Of a DNA stretch of 64,000 nucleotides, positions 8,404-15,589 are shown in pieces (position 1 is the first letter of the stretch; the number at the start of each line of letters is the position of its first letter). The translations under genes were made by a program, and so were the position numbers. A model generated the notes under the pieces. It saw nothing but the letters and a program-made list of their open reading frames with translations, ran no database searches and had not been told where the DNA came from. This DNA is from Verrucomicrobium spinosum DSM 4136 = JCM 18804. Its GTDB lineage: Bacteria; Verrucomicrobiota; Verrucomicrobiia; Verrucomicrobiales; Verrucomicrobiaceae. The DNA lies in NCBI RefSeq assembly GCF_000172155.1, contig NZ_ABIZ01000001.1, positions 5,179,105 through 5,243,104 on the forward strand, in the 5' to 3' direction.

Positions 8404-9705
8404 ATGAACCTCATCCGCCGCTCCTTCATCACCGGCTGCACCGCCACACTGCTGACCCTGCCGTATCTTTCCGCCCAAGAATCGCCCCCGGTTCTGCGCG
8501 ATGCGGCCGAGGTCACTCCGCGCGGCGGTCTGCCCAACGTGCTGGCCAAGCTACAGGCCGGGCAAGCAGTGAAGGTGGGCTACCTGGGAGGCAGCATCAC
8601 TGCCGCCCCCGGCTGGCGGGTGAAGTCTCTCAAGTGGCTCCAGGATAAGTTCCCCACCGCCAAGCTCTCAGAGATCAACGCCGCCATCGGGGGCACGGGG
8701 TCTGACCTCGGCGTCTTCCGCGTGCAGCGGGACGTGCTGGATCACAAGCCGGATCTGTTGTTCGTGGAGTTCGCCGTGAACGATGGCGGAGCTGACCCAG
8801 CCCGCATTCAGAAGTGCATGGAGGGCATCGTCCGCCAGACCTGGAAGGTCGATCCCGCCACGGACATTTGTTTTGTGTACACCCTGAGCGAGCCCTTCCT
8901 AAATGATCTGAAGGCTGGCAAGGCCTCCCGTTCCGTCACCGCCATGGAAGGCGTGGCCGACCACTACCAGATCCCCAGCATCCACCTCGGCATCGGCGTG
9001 GCCAGCCTGGAGAAAGAGGGCAAACTCACCTTCAAAGGTGAGAAGCCCACTGCGCCAGCCAAACCGGGCGATCCGATCCTGTTCTCCGGCGACGGCGTGC
9101 ATCCCCATGTAGAGACCGGCCATGAGCTCTATCTCCAGACCATCATCCGCGCCTGGCCAGCCATTGCCGAAAAGGGCGCTGGAGCCAAGCCGCATGCACT
9201 GACAGCTCCGCTGCGAGCAGACAACTGGGAGAAGGCCAAGCTCGTGCCTGTAACTCAGGACATGCTGAAAGGCAGTTGGACAAAGATCGACATGCCCACC
9301 CACCCCATCGGCAAAGGCTATCAACAACGCCTCCCTGGCATGTGGAAGGCCACTGGTCCCGACGCCGTGCTGGAGTTCGAGTTCGAGGGCTCACACGTCG
9401 CCGGTTATGACCTCGTGGGCCCAGACGGCGGCCTGCTGGAAGTGACCGTGGATGCCCAGCCCCCGAAAAAACTGGCCCGCATCGATGCCCACTGCACCTA
9501 CCACCGCCTGGCCACCTCCCTGCTGCTCACCGGTGCCCCCGAAGGCCGCCACCACGTGAGAGCCCAGCTCCTGGCCGAGGCCCCAGACAAGCGCAAAATC
9601 CTCTTCCCGAAGAATGTCCCGGACATGGAGAAGAACCCGGCAAAGTATCAGGACAACGTCTGGCATCTGGGTGGGTTGCTGCTGCTGGGGGATTTGGTGA
9701 AATAA
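8404..9705 (+). CDS. Exported SGNH/GDSL-family hydrolase (probable carbohydrate esterase)
   Basis: This 433-residue protein starts with a Tat-like signal (RRSFITG, then a hydrophobic stretch ending near 'LSAQ'). SGNH blocks are visible: GGSIT with nucleophile Ser64, a GGTGS block, the VND block with Asn, and DGVHPH giving the Asp-x-x-His pair near residues 230-233. After the catalytic domain comes a ~150-residue beta-rich C-terminal region. Members remove acetyl or other ester groups from polysaccharides outside the cytoplasm. The substrate cannot be read from sequence. Confidence 0.83.
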   Translation: MNLIRRSFITGCTATLLTLPYLSAQESPPVLRDAAEVTPRGGLPNVLAKLQAGQAVKVGYLGGSITAAPGWRVKSLKWLQDKFPTAKLSEINAAIGGTGSDLGVFRVQRDVLDHKPDLLFVEFAVNDGGADPARIQKCMEGIVRQTWKVDPATDICFVYTLSEPFLNDLKAGKASRSVTAMEGVADHYQIPSIHLGIGVASLEKEGKLTFKGEKPTAPAKPGDPILFSGDGVHPHVETGHELYLQTIIRAWPAIAEKGAGAKPHALTAPLRADNWEKAKLVPVTQDMLKGSWTKIDMPTHPIGKGYQQRLPGMWKATGPDAVLEFEFEGSHVAGYDLVGPDGGLLEVTVDAQPPKKLARIDAHCTYHRLATSLLLTGAPEGRHHVRAQLLAEAPDKRKILFPKNVPDMEKNPAKYQDNVWHLGGLLLLGDLVK

Positions 9706-9753
9706 ATGCAGAGAAGGCAGAAGTAAAAAGTTGAGAGTGAAAAGTGACAAGTG

Positions 9754-9864
9754 CTGAGCGACTCCAGCGGCGCTCAGCCGCCTAAACCGCTGCGCGGGAG
9801 ACGCCAGACTGGAAGACAAAAGACTCAAGACTTGAGTTCTGACCATGCGAAGTCGCTGTAGGCG
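9754..9864. repeat. Dispersed 'agactggaagac' repeat, left flank of the intron
   Basis: After a GCTGAGCG/CGCTCAGC hairpin (9754-9779) comes a repeat with 'agactggaagacaaaagac', the palindrome ACTCAAG-a-CTTGAGT and 'gaccatgcgaagtcgct'. Close copies lie near 22880-22930 and 34395-34465. It ends at 'gtaggcg' (9858-9864), where the group II intron interrupts it. Confidence 0.7.
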
Positions 9865-9938
9865 ATGAGGTAGGGGCAGCGCATTGGTTTGCGCCGCCCC
9901 CTCCCAAACCGGACAGGCAGTTTTCCCGCATCCGGCTT
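9865..9938 (-). ncRNA. Group II intron domains V and VI
   Basis: Domain V spans 9938-9906. The outer 8-bp helix AAGCCGGA/TCCGGTTT contains the AGC catalytic-triad position, followed by a bulged inner helix around a GAAAA loop. Domain VI spans 9905-9865 and has an 11-bp stem (GGGGCGGCGCA/TGCGCTGCCCC, one G-U pair), a loop AACCAA, an unpaired CTA with the candidate branch-point adenosine at -7, and a closing GAGG/CCTC helix. Domain V is 33 nt instead of the usual 34, and its lower bulge reads CTG. Confidence 0.78.
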
Positions 9939-10647
9939 TCCCGTTGGTGCACTTTCAGGCTCTGCCCTTGCGGGCCTCTCTGCCCGACCTGACTTCCCGA
10001 CGGGGGGCTCCGCAGGTCCGGTCCCTCCCATCTCGATCTGCGATCTGTGTTCTCAGGCGGACGTTCGCTCCCTTGGTCGGGGCAGGACGCTTGTCCCTGG
10101 CGGTGGCTAGCCCTTTGGGAAATCCGCCAGTGGTTGAGCCCCTCAGGCCGTTGAACGCTCTCACCCACCTGCCGCCCTTGGCTCCACCTGAGTTAACCGG
10201 CTTCATCGCTACTATGACGGCTCTGACTCCTGTCAGGGACCTCGCGGCCTCCTGTCCTGACAGGTTTGCCTTCGCTTCGCTCGCCCTTCGGGCAGCCTTC
10301 GGCTGGCGATCTCCGCTTCGCTCCGGTTCCTGTGTTCACTGCAACTCCCTTGCCCAACATACCACCACCAACCACCCTCACCATCTCCCCCACCGCCTCC
10401 GTGTCTCGCGTCGGGGAAATCACAAGGCTCATGGTCATGGCCCTGTCATAGCTTCGCCACTGACTAGCAGGCTCGCCGATAAATGCTGGCCGAATCGTGT
10501 TCACTTTCGTTGCGGTCTGTTGGATTCTTTCCATTGCTCCCCACCCCGCCTCACGGCGACGCAGTTATTTCAAGTTCTCAGTCAACTACCGGGCCCCGAC
10601 TGGCTGAAGTCTCCCACTCCAGAGGGTTTTGCAGCTTCACAGCGCAC
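9865..10647 (-). mobile_element. ORF-less group II intron, 783 nt, inserted in a dispersed repeat
   Basis: Read on the minus strand, the element starts with GTGCG (10647-10643), the group II 5' consensus. It ends with a domain V-like hairpin, a domain VI hairpin with a bulged A seven nucleotides from the end, and terminal AT. No reverse-transcriptase frame is present: the minus-strand ORFs here are short and lack RT motifs. Both boundaries are confirmed by empty-site sequence. 'aggcg' directly joined to 'tagtccggttgt' occurs at 27386 and 51296, whereas here the intron separates them. A candidate EBS1, TAGTC (10466-10462, intron position ~182), can pair with GACTA at the end of the 5' exon. 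Splicing or mobility would need a maturase encoded elsewhere. Confidence 0.8.
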
Positions 10648-10699
10648 TAGTCCGGTTGTCCCAACCGGCTCAGTCGCCGCACGGACGCACGACCAATCC
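10648..10699. repeat. Right flank of the interrupted dispersed repeat ('tagtccggttgt' family)
   Basis: The hairpin CCGGTTG-tcc-CAACCGG is followed by 'ctcagtcgccgcacggacg' and 'cacgaccaatcc'. Near-identical sequence occurs at 51301-51352 and a shorter version at 27391-27420. In those copies it follows 'aggcg' directly, which shows the uninterrupted state of the intron target. Confidence 0.75.
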
Positions 10700-10708
10700 C
10701 CCAGCCTT

Positions 10709-10848
10709 CCACTCCATCACTCCATCACTCCATCACTCCATCACTCCATCACTCCATCACTCCATCACTCCATCACTCCATCACTCCATCACTCCATCAC
10801 TCCATCACTCCATCACTCCATCACTCCATCACTCCATCACTCCATCAC
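10709..10848. repeat. Octamer tandem array, (CCATCACT) about 17 copies
   Basis: Sixteen perfect CCATCACT units from 10714 and a last partial unit end at 10848. The array runs into the 3' end of the ECF sigma gene: its stop codon (10845-10847, minus strand) lies within the last unit. Long perfect octamer arrays mutate by slippage, so the copy number probably varies between strains and may be hard to assemble. Confidence 0.95.
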
Positions 10849-12125
10849 GCGCCGCCCACCCCCTCCGCTTTCTTGAACAAATGCGCGCGCATGCCGGGGT
10901 CATCCGTCAATCCCGCCGCCCGCAGGCAGGCCTCACGTGCCTCCCCTGTCCGTTCCAGGATCTCCAGCACGTGCCCGCGGGCCGCCCAGTAGGGCTGATA
11001 GTCCGCCACACGTGCCTCAGGCAAAAGGTCCAGCGCCTCCAAGCCAGCCTCCGCCTTGCCCACTTGGGCGAGAGCGACAGCCCGGCCCACCATCGCCCCA
11101 ATGCTTGGCGTGATCTGCACCAGCCCCTCATACAACAGCAGGATTTCACTCCAGTCCAAGTTACCCGTATCCGCACGGCTGGCGTGGATGGACTGAATGG
11201 CCGCCTCCAGTTGATAGCGACCCAGTTTCCTGAAACTCGATGCTCGCCGCAACAACTCCTCCGCCTCGGTCATGAGCGGTCGCGACCAAAGGGAGGTGTC
11301 CTGCTCATCGAGCGGCACAAAGTTCCCCTCCACATCATACCGCGCGGCACGGCGCGCCTCGCAGTGCAGCATGAGAGCCAGCAGTCCCAGCGCTTCGGGC
11401 TCCTGCGGCATGAACTGCACCAGGGTGCGCCCCAGATGAATCGCCTCCCGTGCCAGCCCATGCTGGGTGGCCCCGGCTTCCAACACATTTTCCCAGCCGG
11501 TCGTGTACGCCGCATAGATGGCATCCAGCACAAAGGACAGGCGCCCCTCCCACTCCGGTGGCTCCGGCACCCGGAAGGCAATCCCCGCATCGCGGATCTT
11601 GTTCTTGGCTCGAACCAACCGCTGCCCCATGGCAGTGGGAGAAACGAGAAACGCTGAGGCAATCCGTGCCGCATCCACTCCCAGCACCACCTGCAGCATC
11701 AACGGTGTCCGCACTGCCGGATCGATCGCAGGATGGCCGCAGACGAAGAGCAGCTTGAGACGTTCATCCGGGAAGGGACCGCCAGTGTCCGCCACCGTGC
11801 GCACTTCCTCCGCCAGTTGTTGCAAGTGGGCCTCGGAGTTCTGCTTCACCCGCTGATGCCGGATCTCATCTGTGATCCGGTTGCCCGCCACCCGCAGCAG
11901 CCACGCCTCCGGCTTCTGGGGCACCCCATCGCGCGGCCAGCGCTCCAGAGCCGTGGCCAGCGCCTCACTCAGGGCATCCTCGGCCCCCGCCACATCACGG
12001 GTGCGTGCTGCCAGATACGCCAGCAGCCGGCCATAGGACTGCCGCACGAGGGCATCGATGGTTCGATGAGTCTCCTCATCGAGCGCTCCTGGCATTGCGG
12101 CAGGTGCTGGATCAGACACGTCCAT
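10845..12125 (-). CDS. ECF sigma factor with long C-terminal extension (ECF42-like)
   Basis: This 426-residue protein has sigma region 2 at ~25-95 (YGRLLAYLAARTRDVAGAED, then EAWLLRVAGNRI) and region 4 at ~130-190. After these comes a ~220-residue helical C-terminal domain with TPR-like spacing. The 'ERLKLLFVCGHPAID' stretch between regions 2 and 4 is typical of this class. ECF42 members characteristically lack an anti-sigma factor, depend on the C-terminal domain, and sit beside DGPF/YCII-like genes. That is the arrangement here: the partner ends 21 bp upstream. It should direct RNA polymerase to a small regulon that includes the partner gene. Confidence 0.85.
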   Translation of the reverse strand: MDVSDPAPAAMPGALDEETHRTIDALVRQSYGRLLAYLAARTRDVAGAEDALSEALATALERWPRDGVPQKPEAWLLRVAGNRITDEIRHQRVKQNSEAHLQQLAEEVRTVADTGGPFPDERLKLLFVCGHPAIDPAVRTPLMLQVVLGVDAARIASAFLVSPTAMGQRLVRAKNKIRDAGIAFRVPEPPEWEGRLSFVLDAIYAAYTTGWENVLEAGATQHGLAREAIHLGRTLVQFMPQEPEALGLLALMLHCEARRAARYDVEGNFVPLDEQDTSLWSRPLMTEAEELLRRASSFRKLGRYQLEAAIQSIHASRADTGNLDWSEILLLYEGLVQITPSIGAMVGRAVALAQVGKAEAGLEALDLLPEARVADYQPYWAARGHVLEILERTGEAREACLRAAGLTDDPGMRAHLFKKAEGVGGA

Positions 12126-12146
12126 GGCCCGTGGTGATACGCGTGC

Positions 12147-12521
12147 TCAAGCAGGCCTGGCCGCCGGGCCTCCGACAGAGAAATGCGAGCCCAGGAGCGG
12201 CCGCACCTCCACCGAAGTGAAGGCCGCCGCCGGATGACGCGCCGCCCACTCCAACGCCGTGTCCAGATCCGGCACATCAATGATGCCAAAGCCCGCCAGG
12301 AACTCCTTGGACTCTGCATAGGGCCCATCATGCACCTGACGCTGGCCATCCCGCACCCGCACGGTCGTGGCTGCCAGAGGCGATTCCAGCCCAGCGCCCC
12401 CCACAAAGATGCCCGCCGCCTGCAGCGCCTGGCCATAGGCCCGTCCCGCGGCCAGCACGGCCGCGTCATCGCGACGGTCAAAGACTTCCTGAGATTGATG
12501 AACCAGCAGAGCGTATTTCAT
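12147..12521 (-). CDS. DGPF/YCII-related domain protein, partner of the ECF42 sigma factor
   Basis: The start is placed at the ATG at 12521 (MKYALLVHQS), giving 124 residues; an upstream in-frame start at 12563 adds 14 residues that do not fit the family. The hallmark motif reads DGPYAESKE at residues 65-73. The ferredoxin-like YCII fold is expected, and the protein should be cytoplasmic. Genes of this family accompany ECF42 sigma factors, and here it precedes one by 21 bp on the same strand. Its biochemical role is not established. Confidence 0.85.
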   Translation of the reverse strand: MKYALLVHQSQEVFDRRDDAAVLAAGRAYGQALQAAGIFVGGAGLESPLAATTVRVRDGQRQVHDGPYAESKEFLAGFGIIDVPDLDTALEWAARHPAAAFTSVEVRPLLGSHFSVGGPAARPA

Positions 12522-12621
12522 GAGGTGTTGCGGTAGAGCTTGTGTGCAGGCGGACCAGTTCATCTGACCGCGCTACACAGGGATGACGAGCCGCCCCACC
12601 CCATTTCGACAATTGCAGAAA

Positions 12622-12741
12622 AAGAAGAGCATCTATCCTCACACAAAGGCACGAAGGCACAAAGAAAATGCCGCCCGTCCGGCCACAACCGCCCCTTCCC
12701 CCTCCCTCTTGTCAATCCTGTCTCAATAAGAGCCTCCTGAC
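12622..12741. repeat. Intergenic short dispersed repeats
   Basis: The gap between the DGPF and epimerase genes holds 'cacaaaggcacgaaggcac', a style of repeat common near gene ends in this phylum. It also holds 'cttgtcaatcctgtctca', a variant of the 'ttaatcctgtct' phrase seen at 3329 and 14406. Small ORFs predicted across it are repeat-derived. Confidence 0.5.
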
Positions 12742-12753
12742 CAGCCCACATCG

Positions 12754-13692
12754 CTACGCCTTCAAACAAGTGGCAATCCCCTCGTCATACGAGGTCTTGT
12801 GGTACCCACCCAAGAGTTCCCGCAAGGCAGAGTCATCCACGATCAGCGGGTCCGTCAGAAGGTAGTGCATCTCCACCAGTTCCCGCAGGATGGGATTGAA
12901 CCAACCCATCATGCGGAGCATCAGCTTGCCCGCCACCATCAGCTTTGGTTTTCCCCTGCCCGCCAGAGCAAAGGCTTTTTCCGCGAACTCCCGTTGCGTG
13001 ATGACGCCTGCGCCACCCAGATTCCAGGTGCGACCATACGCCCCGGGATTACGTGCAAGCTTCATCACCACCGGCCCAACGTCTGGCACGAACACAAACT
13101 CATGCGGCTTGTCAATCGGCCCCAGCATCTGCGCCCGGCCTCCGGATACGATCGCCTTGAAGATCCCGTCCAGATAGCTGCGCTCCACCCGTGGCCCATA
13201 AAAGTCGGGTAGCCGCATAAGGGTCGTCTGGATCTGCCCGGAGCGTCCCGCCTCCATCAGGATATCCTCCTGCTCCTTTCTCATGCGCCCCTTGTAGGTG
13301 TGGGGTTCACGCGGGTGAATCTCATTCACCCGGTCCGTCTGAGGGCGGCCAAAGGGGTAGAGCGTGCCAATCAGGACCACCCGCTTCACCCCGGCCTCGA
13401 TCGCTCCGGCGAGCGTCTGGCGCATGATCTGGGGATGCAGGTGAAACTGATCATAGGGCACCCCTACCATCGTGATGAGCGTTTCCACCCCTTCCGCCGC
13501 AGCCACCACCGAGGCAGGGTCGTCTGGGTTCCACGTACGAATCTCCGCCAGAGGATCCGCTCCGTAGGTCCTTTGCAAAGACGTCGCATCTCTGCCCACC
13601 ACCCTGTAGCGGACGCCCGCGTCTCGCAGTGCAGCGGCTATTGACGCGCCAATGGGTCCCGTAGCACCAAACAAGGCAAATTCAGTCTTCAT
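12754..13692 (-). CDS. NAD(P)-dependent epimerase/reductase-like protein (extended SDR / NmrA-like)
   Basis: The 312-residue protein has an N-terminal dinucleotide-binding motif, GATGPIG at residues 9-15, and the overall pattern of atypical extended SDRs: 'ALRDAGVRYRVVGRD', 'VKRVVLIGTLYPFG', then 'RLPDFYGPR'. The classical YxxxK is not evident, so catalysis by the standard SDR mechanism is uncertain. It is divergent from a TetR regulator over a 77-bp gap with two tandem operator-like palindromes, so it is the likely target of that repressor. The ligand is unknown. Confidence 0.78.
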   Translation of the reverse strand: MKTEFALFGATGPIGASIAAALRDAGVRYRVVGRDATSLQRTYGADPLAEIRTWNPDDPASVVAAAEGVETLITMVGVPYDQFHLHPQIMRQTLAGAIEAGVKRVVLIGTLYPFGRPQTDRVNEIHPREPHTYKGRMRKEQEDILMEAGRSGQIQTTLMRLPDFYGPRVERSYLDGIFKAIVSGGRAQMLGPIDKPHEFVFVPDVGPVVMKLARNPGAYGRTWNLGGAGVITQREFAEKAFALAGRGKPKLMVAGKLMLRMMGWFNPILRELVEMHYLLTDPLIVDDSALRELLGGYHKTSYDEGIATCLKA

Positions 13693-13701
13693 AAGGTTAT
13701 A

Positions 13702-13728
13702 TTAACATCGTTAAGTTAACACCGTTAA
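13702..13728. promoter_or_regulatory. Tandem TTAAC-N3-GTTAA palindromes (probable TetR operators)
   Basis: Two 13-bp palindromes, TTAACATCGTTAA (13702-13714) and TTAACACCGTTAA (13716-13728), are separated by one base. They begin 10 bp upstream of the epimerase start and lie ~42 bp upstream of the TetR start. A further ATGTC-aaac-GACAT palindrome lies at about 13747-13760. Near-identical palindromes between a TetR gene and a divergent gene are the usual form of an autoregulatory operator; binding is inferred. Confidence 0.75.
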
Positions 13729-13769
13729 TTACATCTCGACAGTCCGATGTCAAACGACATATTTCAACC

Positions 13770-14408
13770 ATGAGCCGCCCACCCCGCAGCGCCCAGGCCA
13801 CCACCGATCTCAAGGACCACATCCTCAGCGCCTCGCGCACCATCCTGGTCAACGAAGGCTATGAGGCCCTCAGCATGAGACGCCTCGCCCGGGAAATCGG
13901 CTACTCTGCGACCGCCCTCTACCTCTACTTCGAGAATCGGGAGGCCATCGTCGCCGAACTCGGCCGCCGCGGCCTTGAGGACCTGGAAAAGCTCATGCTC
14001 CCCGCATTGACCCTCCCCCCAAAGGACGCCCTGCGCGAGCTCGCCCGTCAGTACCTGCACTTCAGCACCGGGCAGCCCGAATCCTACCGCGTCATCTTCA
14101 TGCAGGACAGCGCCCTGGCGGACGCCATGTTCCGCAGCCAGCCCGGCAAGGACGCAGGCGGCGCGGGCCAGCGCGTCTTCGGCATGATCCAGTCCCAGTT
14201 TAAGCAACTGGTTTCAGGAAAGGACTCCGCACAACATCATGCCGAGGTCTTCTGGACGTCTCTGCACGGCATCGTCTCCCTCAAGCTCACCTGCGAAAAG
14301 TTCCTGCAAACCCCTGCGACAGACTTGGCCGCCATCGCCATCGAGGCACTGCTGGAACGAGTGGCACCGGCTTCCAGACGGATTCAGGCCGAGCAGAGCG
14401 ATGGTTAA
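13770..14408 (+). CDS. TetR/AcrR-family transcriptional repressor
   Basis: The 212-residue protein has a TetR helix-turn-helix domain at ~12-60 (ASRTILVNEGYEALSMRRLA, then YSATALYLYFENREAI) and a helical ligand-binding C-terminal domain. It should dimerise on palindromic operators; two such sites lie just upstream, shared with the divergent epimerase gene. The stop codon overlaps the convergent menE stop by two bases, and the final codons fall in the dispersed 'gttaatcctgtct' phrase. The inducer is unknown. Confidence 0.88.
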   Translation: MSRPPRSAQATTDLKDHILSASRTILVNEGYEALSMRRLAREIGYSATALYLYFENREAIVAELGRRGLEDLEKLMLPALTLPPKDALRELARQYLHFSTGQPESYRVIFMQDSALADAMFRSQPGKDAGGAGQRVFGMIQSQFKQLVSGKDSAQHHAEVFWTSLHGIVSLKLTCEKFLQTPATDLAAIAIEALLERVAPASRRIQAEQSDG

Positions 14409-15559
14409 TCCTGTCTCAGTAAAGCTTCCAGCCCCACACGATCCACCTTCCCCAATCCGGTTCGAGGAATTGCCGCAACACCTCGCACCCCGCTCAGTCG
14501 CTGATATCCCGGCACCCCCTCATTGAACTGCGCCCGCAACGTCTCCAAGGCAGCTTTGCTCATCTCCCCCACCAGCACCAGCCGCGTTTCCTGCCGGTCA
14601 TCAGCTATCGGCCAGATCACGCATGAGGCAGGAGCAAGCCCTTCCTCCAGGTAGATCTTCTCAAGCCGGGCCTGCAACTCGGGCAGACTCACGAGTTCGC
14701 CCAACACTTTCACAAACGAAGCCTCGCGCCCGAGGAAACGGAGAAACTGTCGCGTGCCATGATGCCAGATCTGCACGCGATCCCGCGTGGCCAGTCCGGC
14801 ATCCGGATCAATCGGCTCCCATTGCCAGGCCCCATCACGAAGGACCATGTACCCCTTGGCCAGAGCGCTGCCGCGCACGTGGAGCCGGTCCGTCTGATCT
14901 GTACCAAGCTGCCAGCAGGGCAGGACCTGCAGTGATTCTGGATCAAAGCCCGTCCTCAGGTGCTCCAGCGGCTCGGTGGCAATCTGGGAGGCCGTCTCGG
15001 TCATGCCAAAGCTCTGCAATACCGGCCAGCCCAACTCCAAAGCCCGCAACGCCACCTCCCGGTTCATGCCCCCGCCGCCCACGACGATGGCCCGCAGCGA
15101 CTCCGGCGCGGGAAGCCGGGCCGCCACCAGATCATACACCTGCGTCGGCACCAGAGATACCAGAGTGACCTGCTCCCTCGCACACTGGTCAGCAAACCGG
15201 CCTGCATCCCACTTCCCCTCTAGAAAAGTCCACGCAGCACGGCTCAAATGGCAACGAGCCAGGATGGAGCAGCCTCCCACATGGTGCGTGGGCAGGGCGA
15301 TGAGCCAACGGTCTTGAGATGTGGACTCAAGGTGCTCATTCACTGCCTGCGCTGAGATGAGCATCCCTTCCCGAGAAAGGCCCACCCACTTGGGCACGCC
15401 TTCGCTCCCGGAGGTTTTGAAATAACACAAGCCCGCCGTATCTGCCCGCGCCTGCGTCATCTCCTCCAGACCGTCCGGAGCCATCTCCCCTGGAGCCAGC
15501 GCCAGATGCAACCTTGTCGATTGCCAGAAGGCGTCGTTTTCCTGAGGGGTGTGCTGCAT
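14405..15559 (-). CDS. menE: o-Succinylbenzoate-CoA ligase (MenE)
   Basis: The 384-residue AMP-binding enzyme carries the phosphate loop TSGSEG at residues 49-54, SFGMTETAS in the nucleotide-binding core, and a C-terminal GKVDR-type lysine segment. Context makes it MenE: it activates o-succinylbenzoate with ATP and CoA, the step before MenB. It is shorter than many homologues because the N-terminal subdomain is reduced. It lies last in the menB-menA-menC-menE order on the minus strand, 30 bp after menC. The last codons coincide with the dispersed 'ttaatcctgtctca' repeat phrase, so the C-terminal tail may have been written by the repeat. Confidence 0.85.
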   Translation of the reverse strand: MQHTPQENDAFWQSTRLHLALAPGEMAPDGLEEMTQARADTAGLCYFKTSGSEGVPKWVGLSREGMLISAQAVNEHLESTSQDRWLIALPTHHVGGCSILARCHLSRAAWTFLEGKWDAGRFADQCAREQVTLVSLVPTQVYDLVAARLPAPESLRAIVVGGGGMNREVALRALELGWPVLQSFGMTETASQIATEPLEHLRTGFDPESLQVLPCWQLGTDQTDRLHVRGSALAKGYMVLRDGAWQWEPIDPDAGLATRDRVQIWHHGTRQFLRFLGREASFVKVLGELVSLPELQARLEKIYLEEGLAPASCVIWPIADDRQETRLVLVGEMSKAALETLRAQFNEGVPGYQRLSGVRGVAAIPRTGLGKVDRVGLEALLRQD

Positions 15560-15589
15560 GTCCGTCGTCGGTGCCGGAAGGGTTCGCCC

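Noticed and set aside
9950-10640. Degraded reverse-transcriptase ORF within the group II intron
   Set aside because: None of the minus-strand frames shows RT motifs such as YADD, and 783 nt is too short to have carried a full RT without leaving recognisable remnants; an ORF-less intron explains the data better.
10709-10848. CRISPR array
   Set aside because: The repeats are 8 bp, contiguous and spacer-free; no cas genes are present in the window.
9884-10876. Long plus-strand reading frame ending in HSITPSLH repeats
   Set aside because: It runs antisense through the group II intron and then through the octamer array, which creates the apparent periodic peptide. There is no homology or start signal to support it.
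12560-12769. Small gene between the DGPF and epimerase genes
   Set aside because: The frame lies over 'cacaaaggcacgaaggcac'-type dispersed repeats and has no protein-like features.
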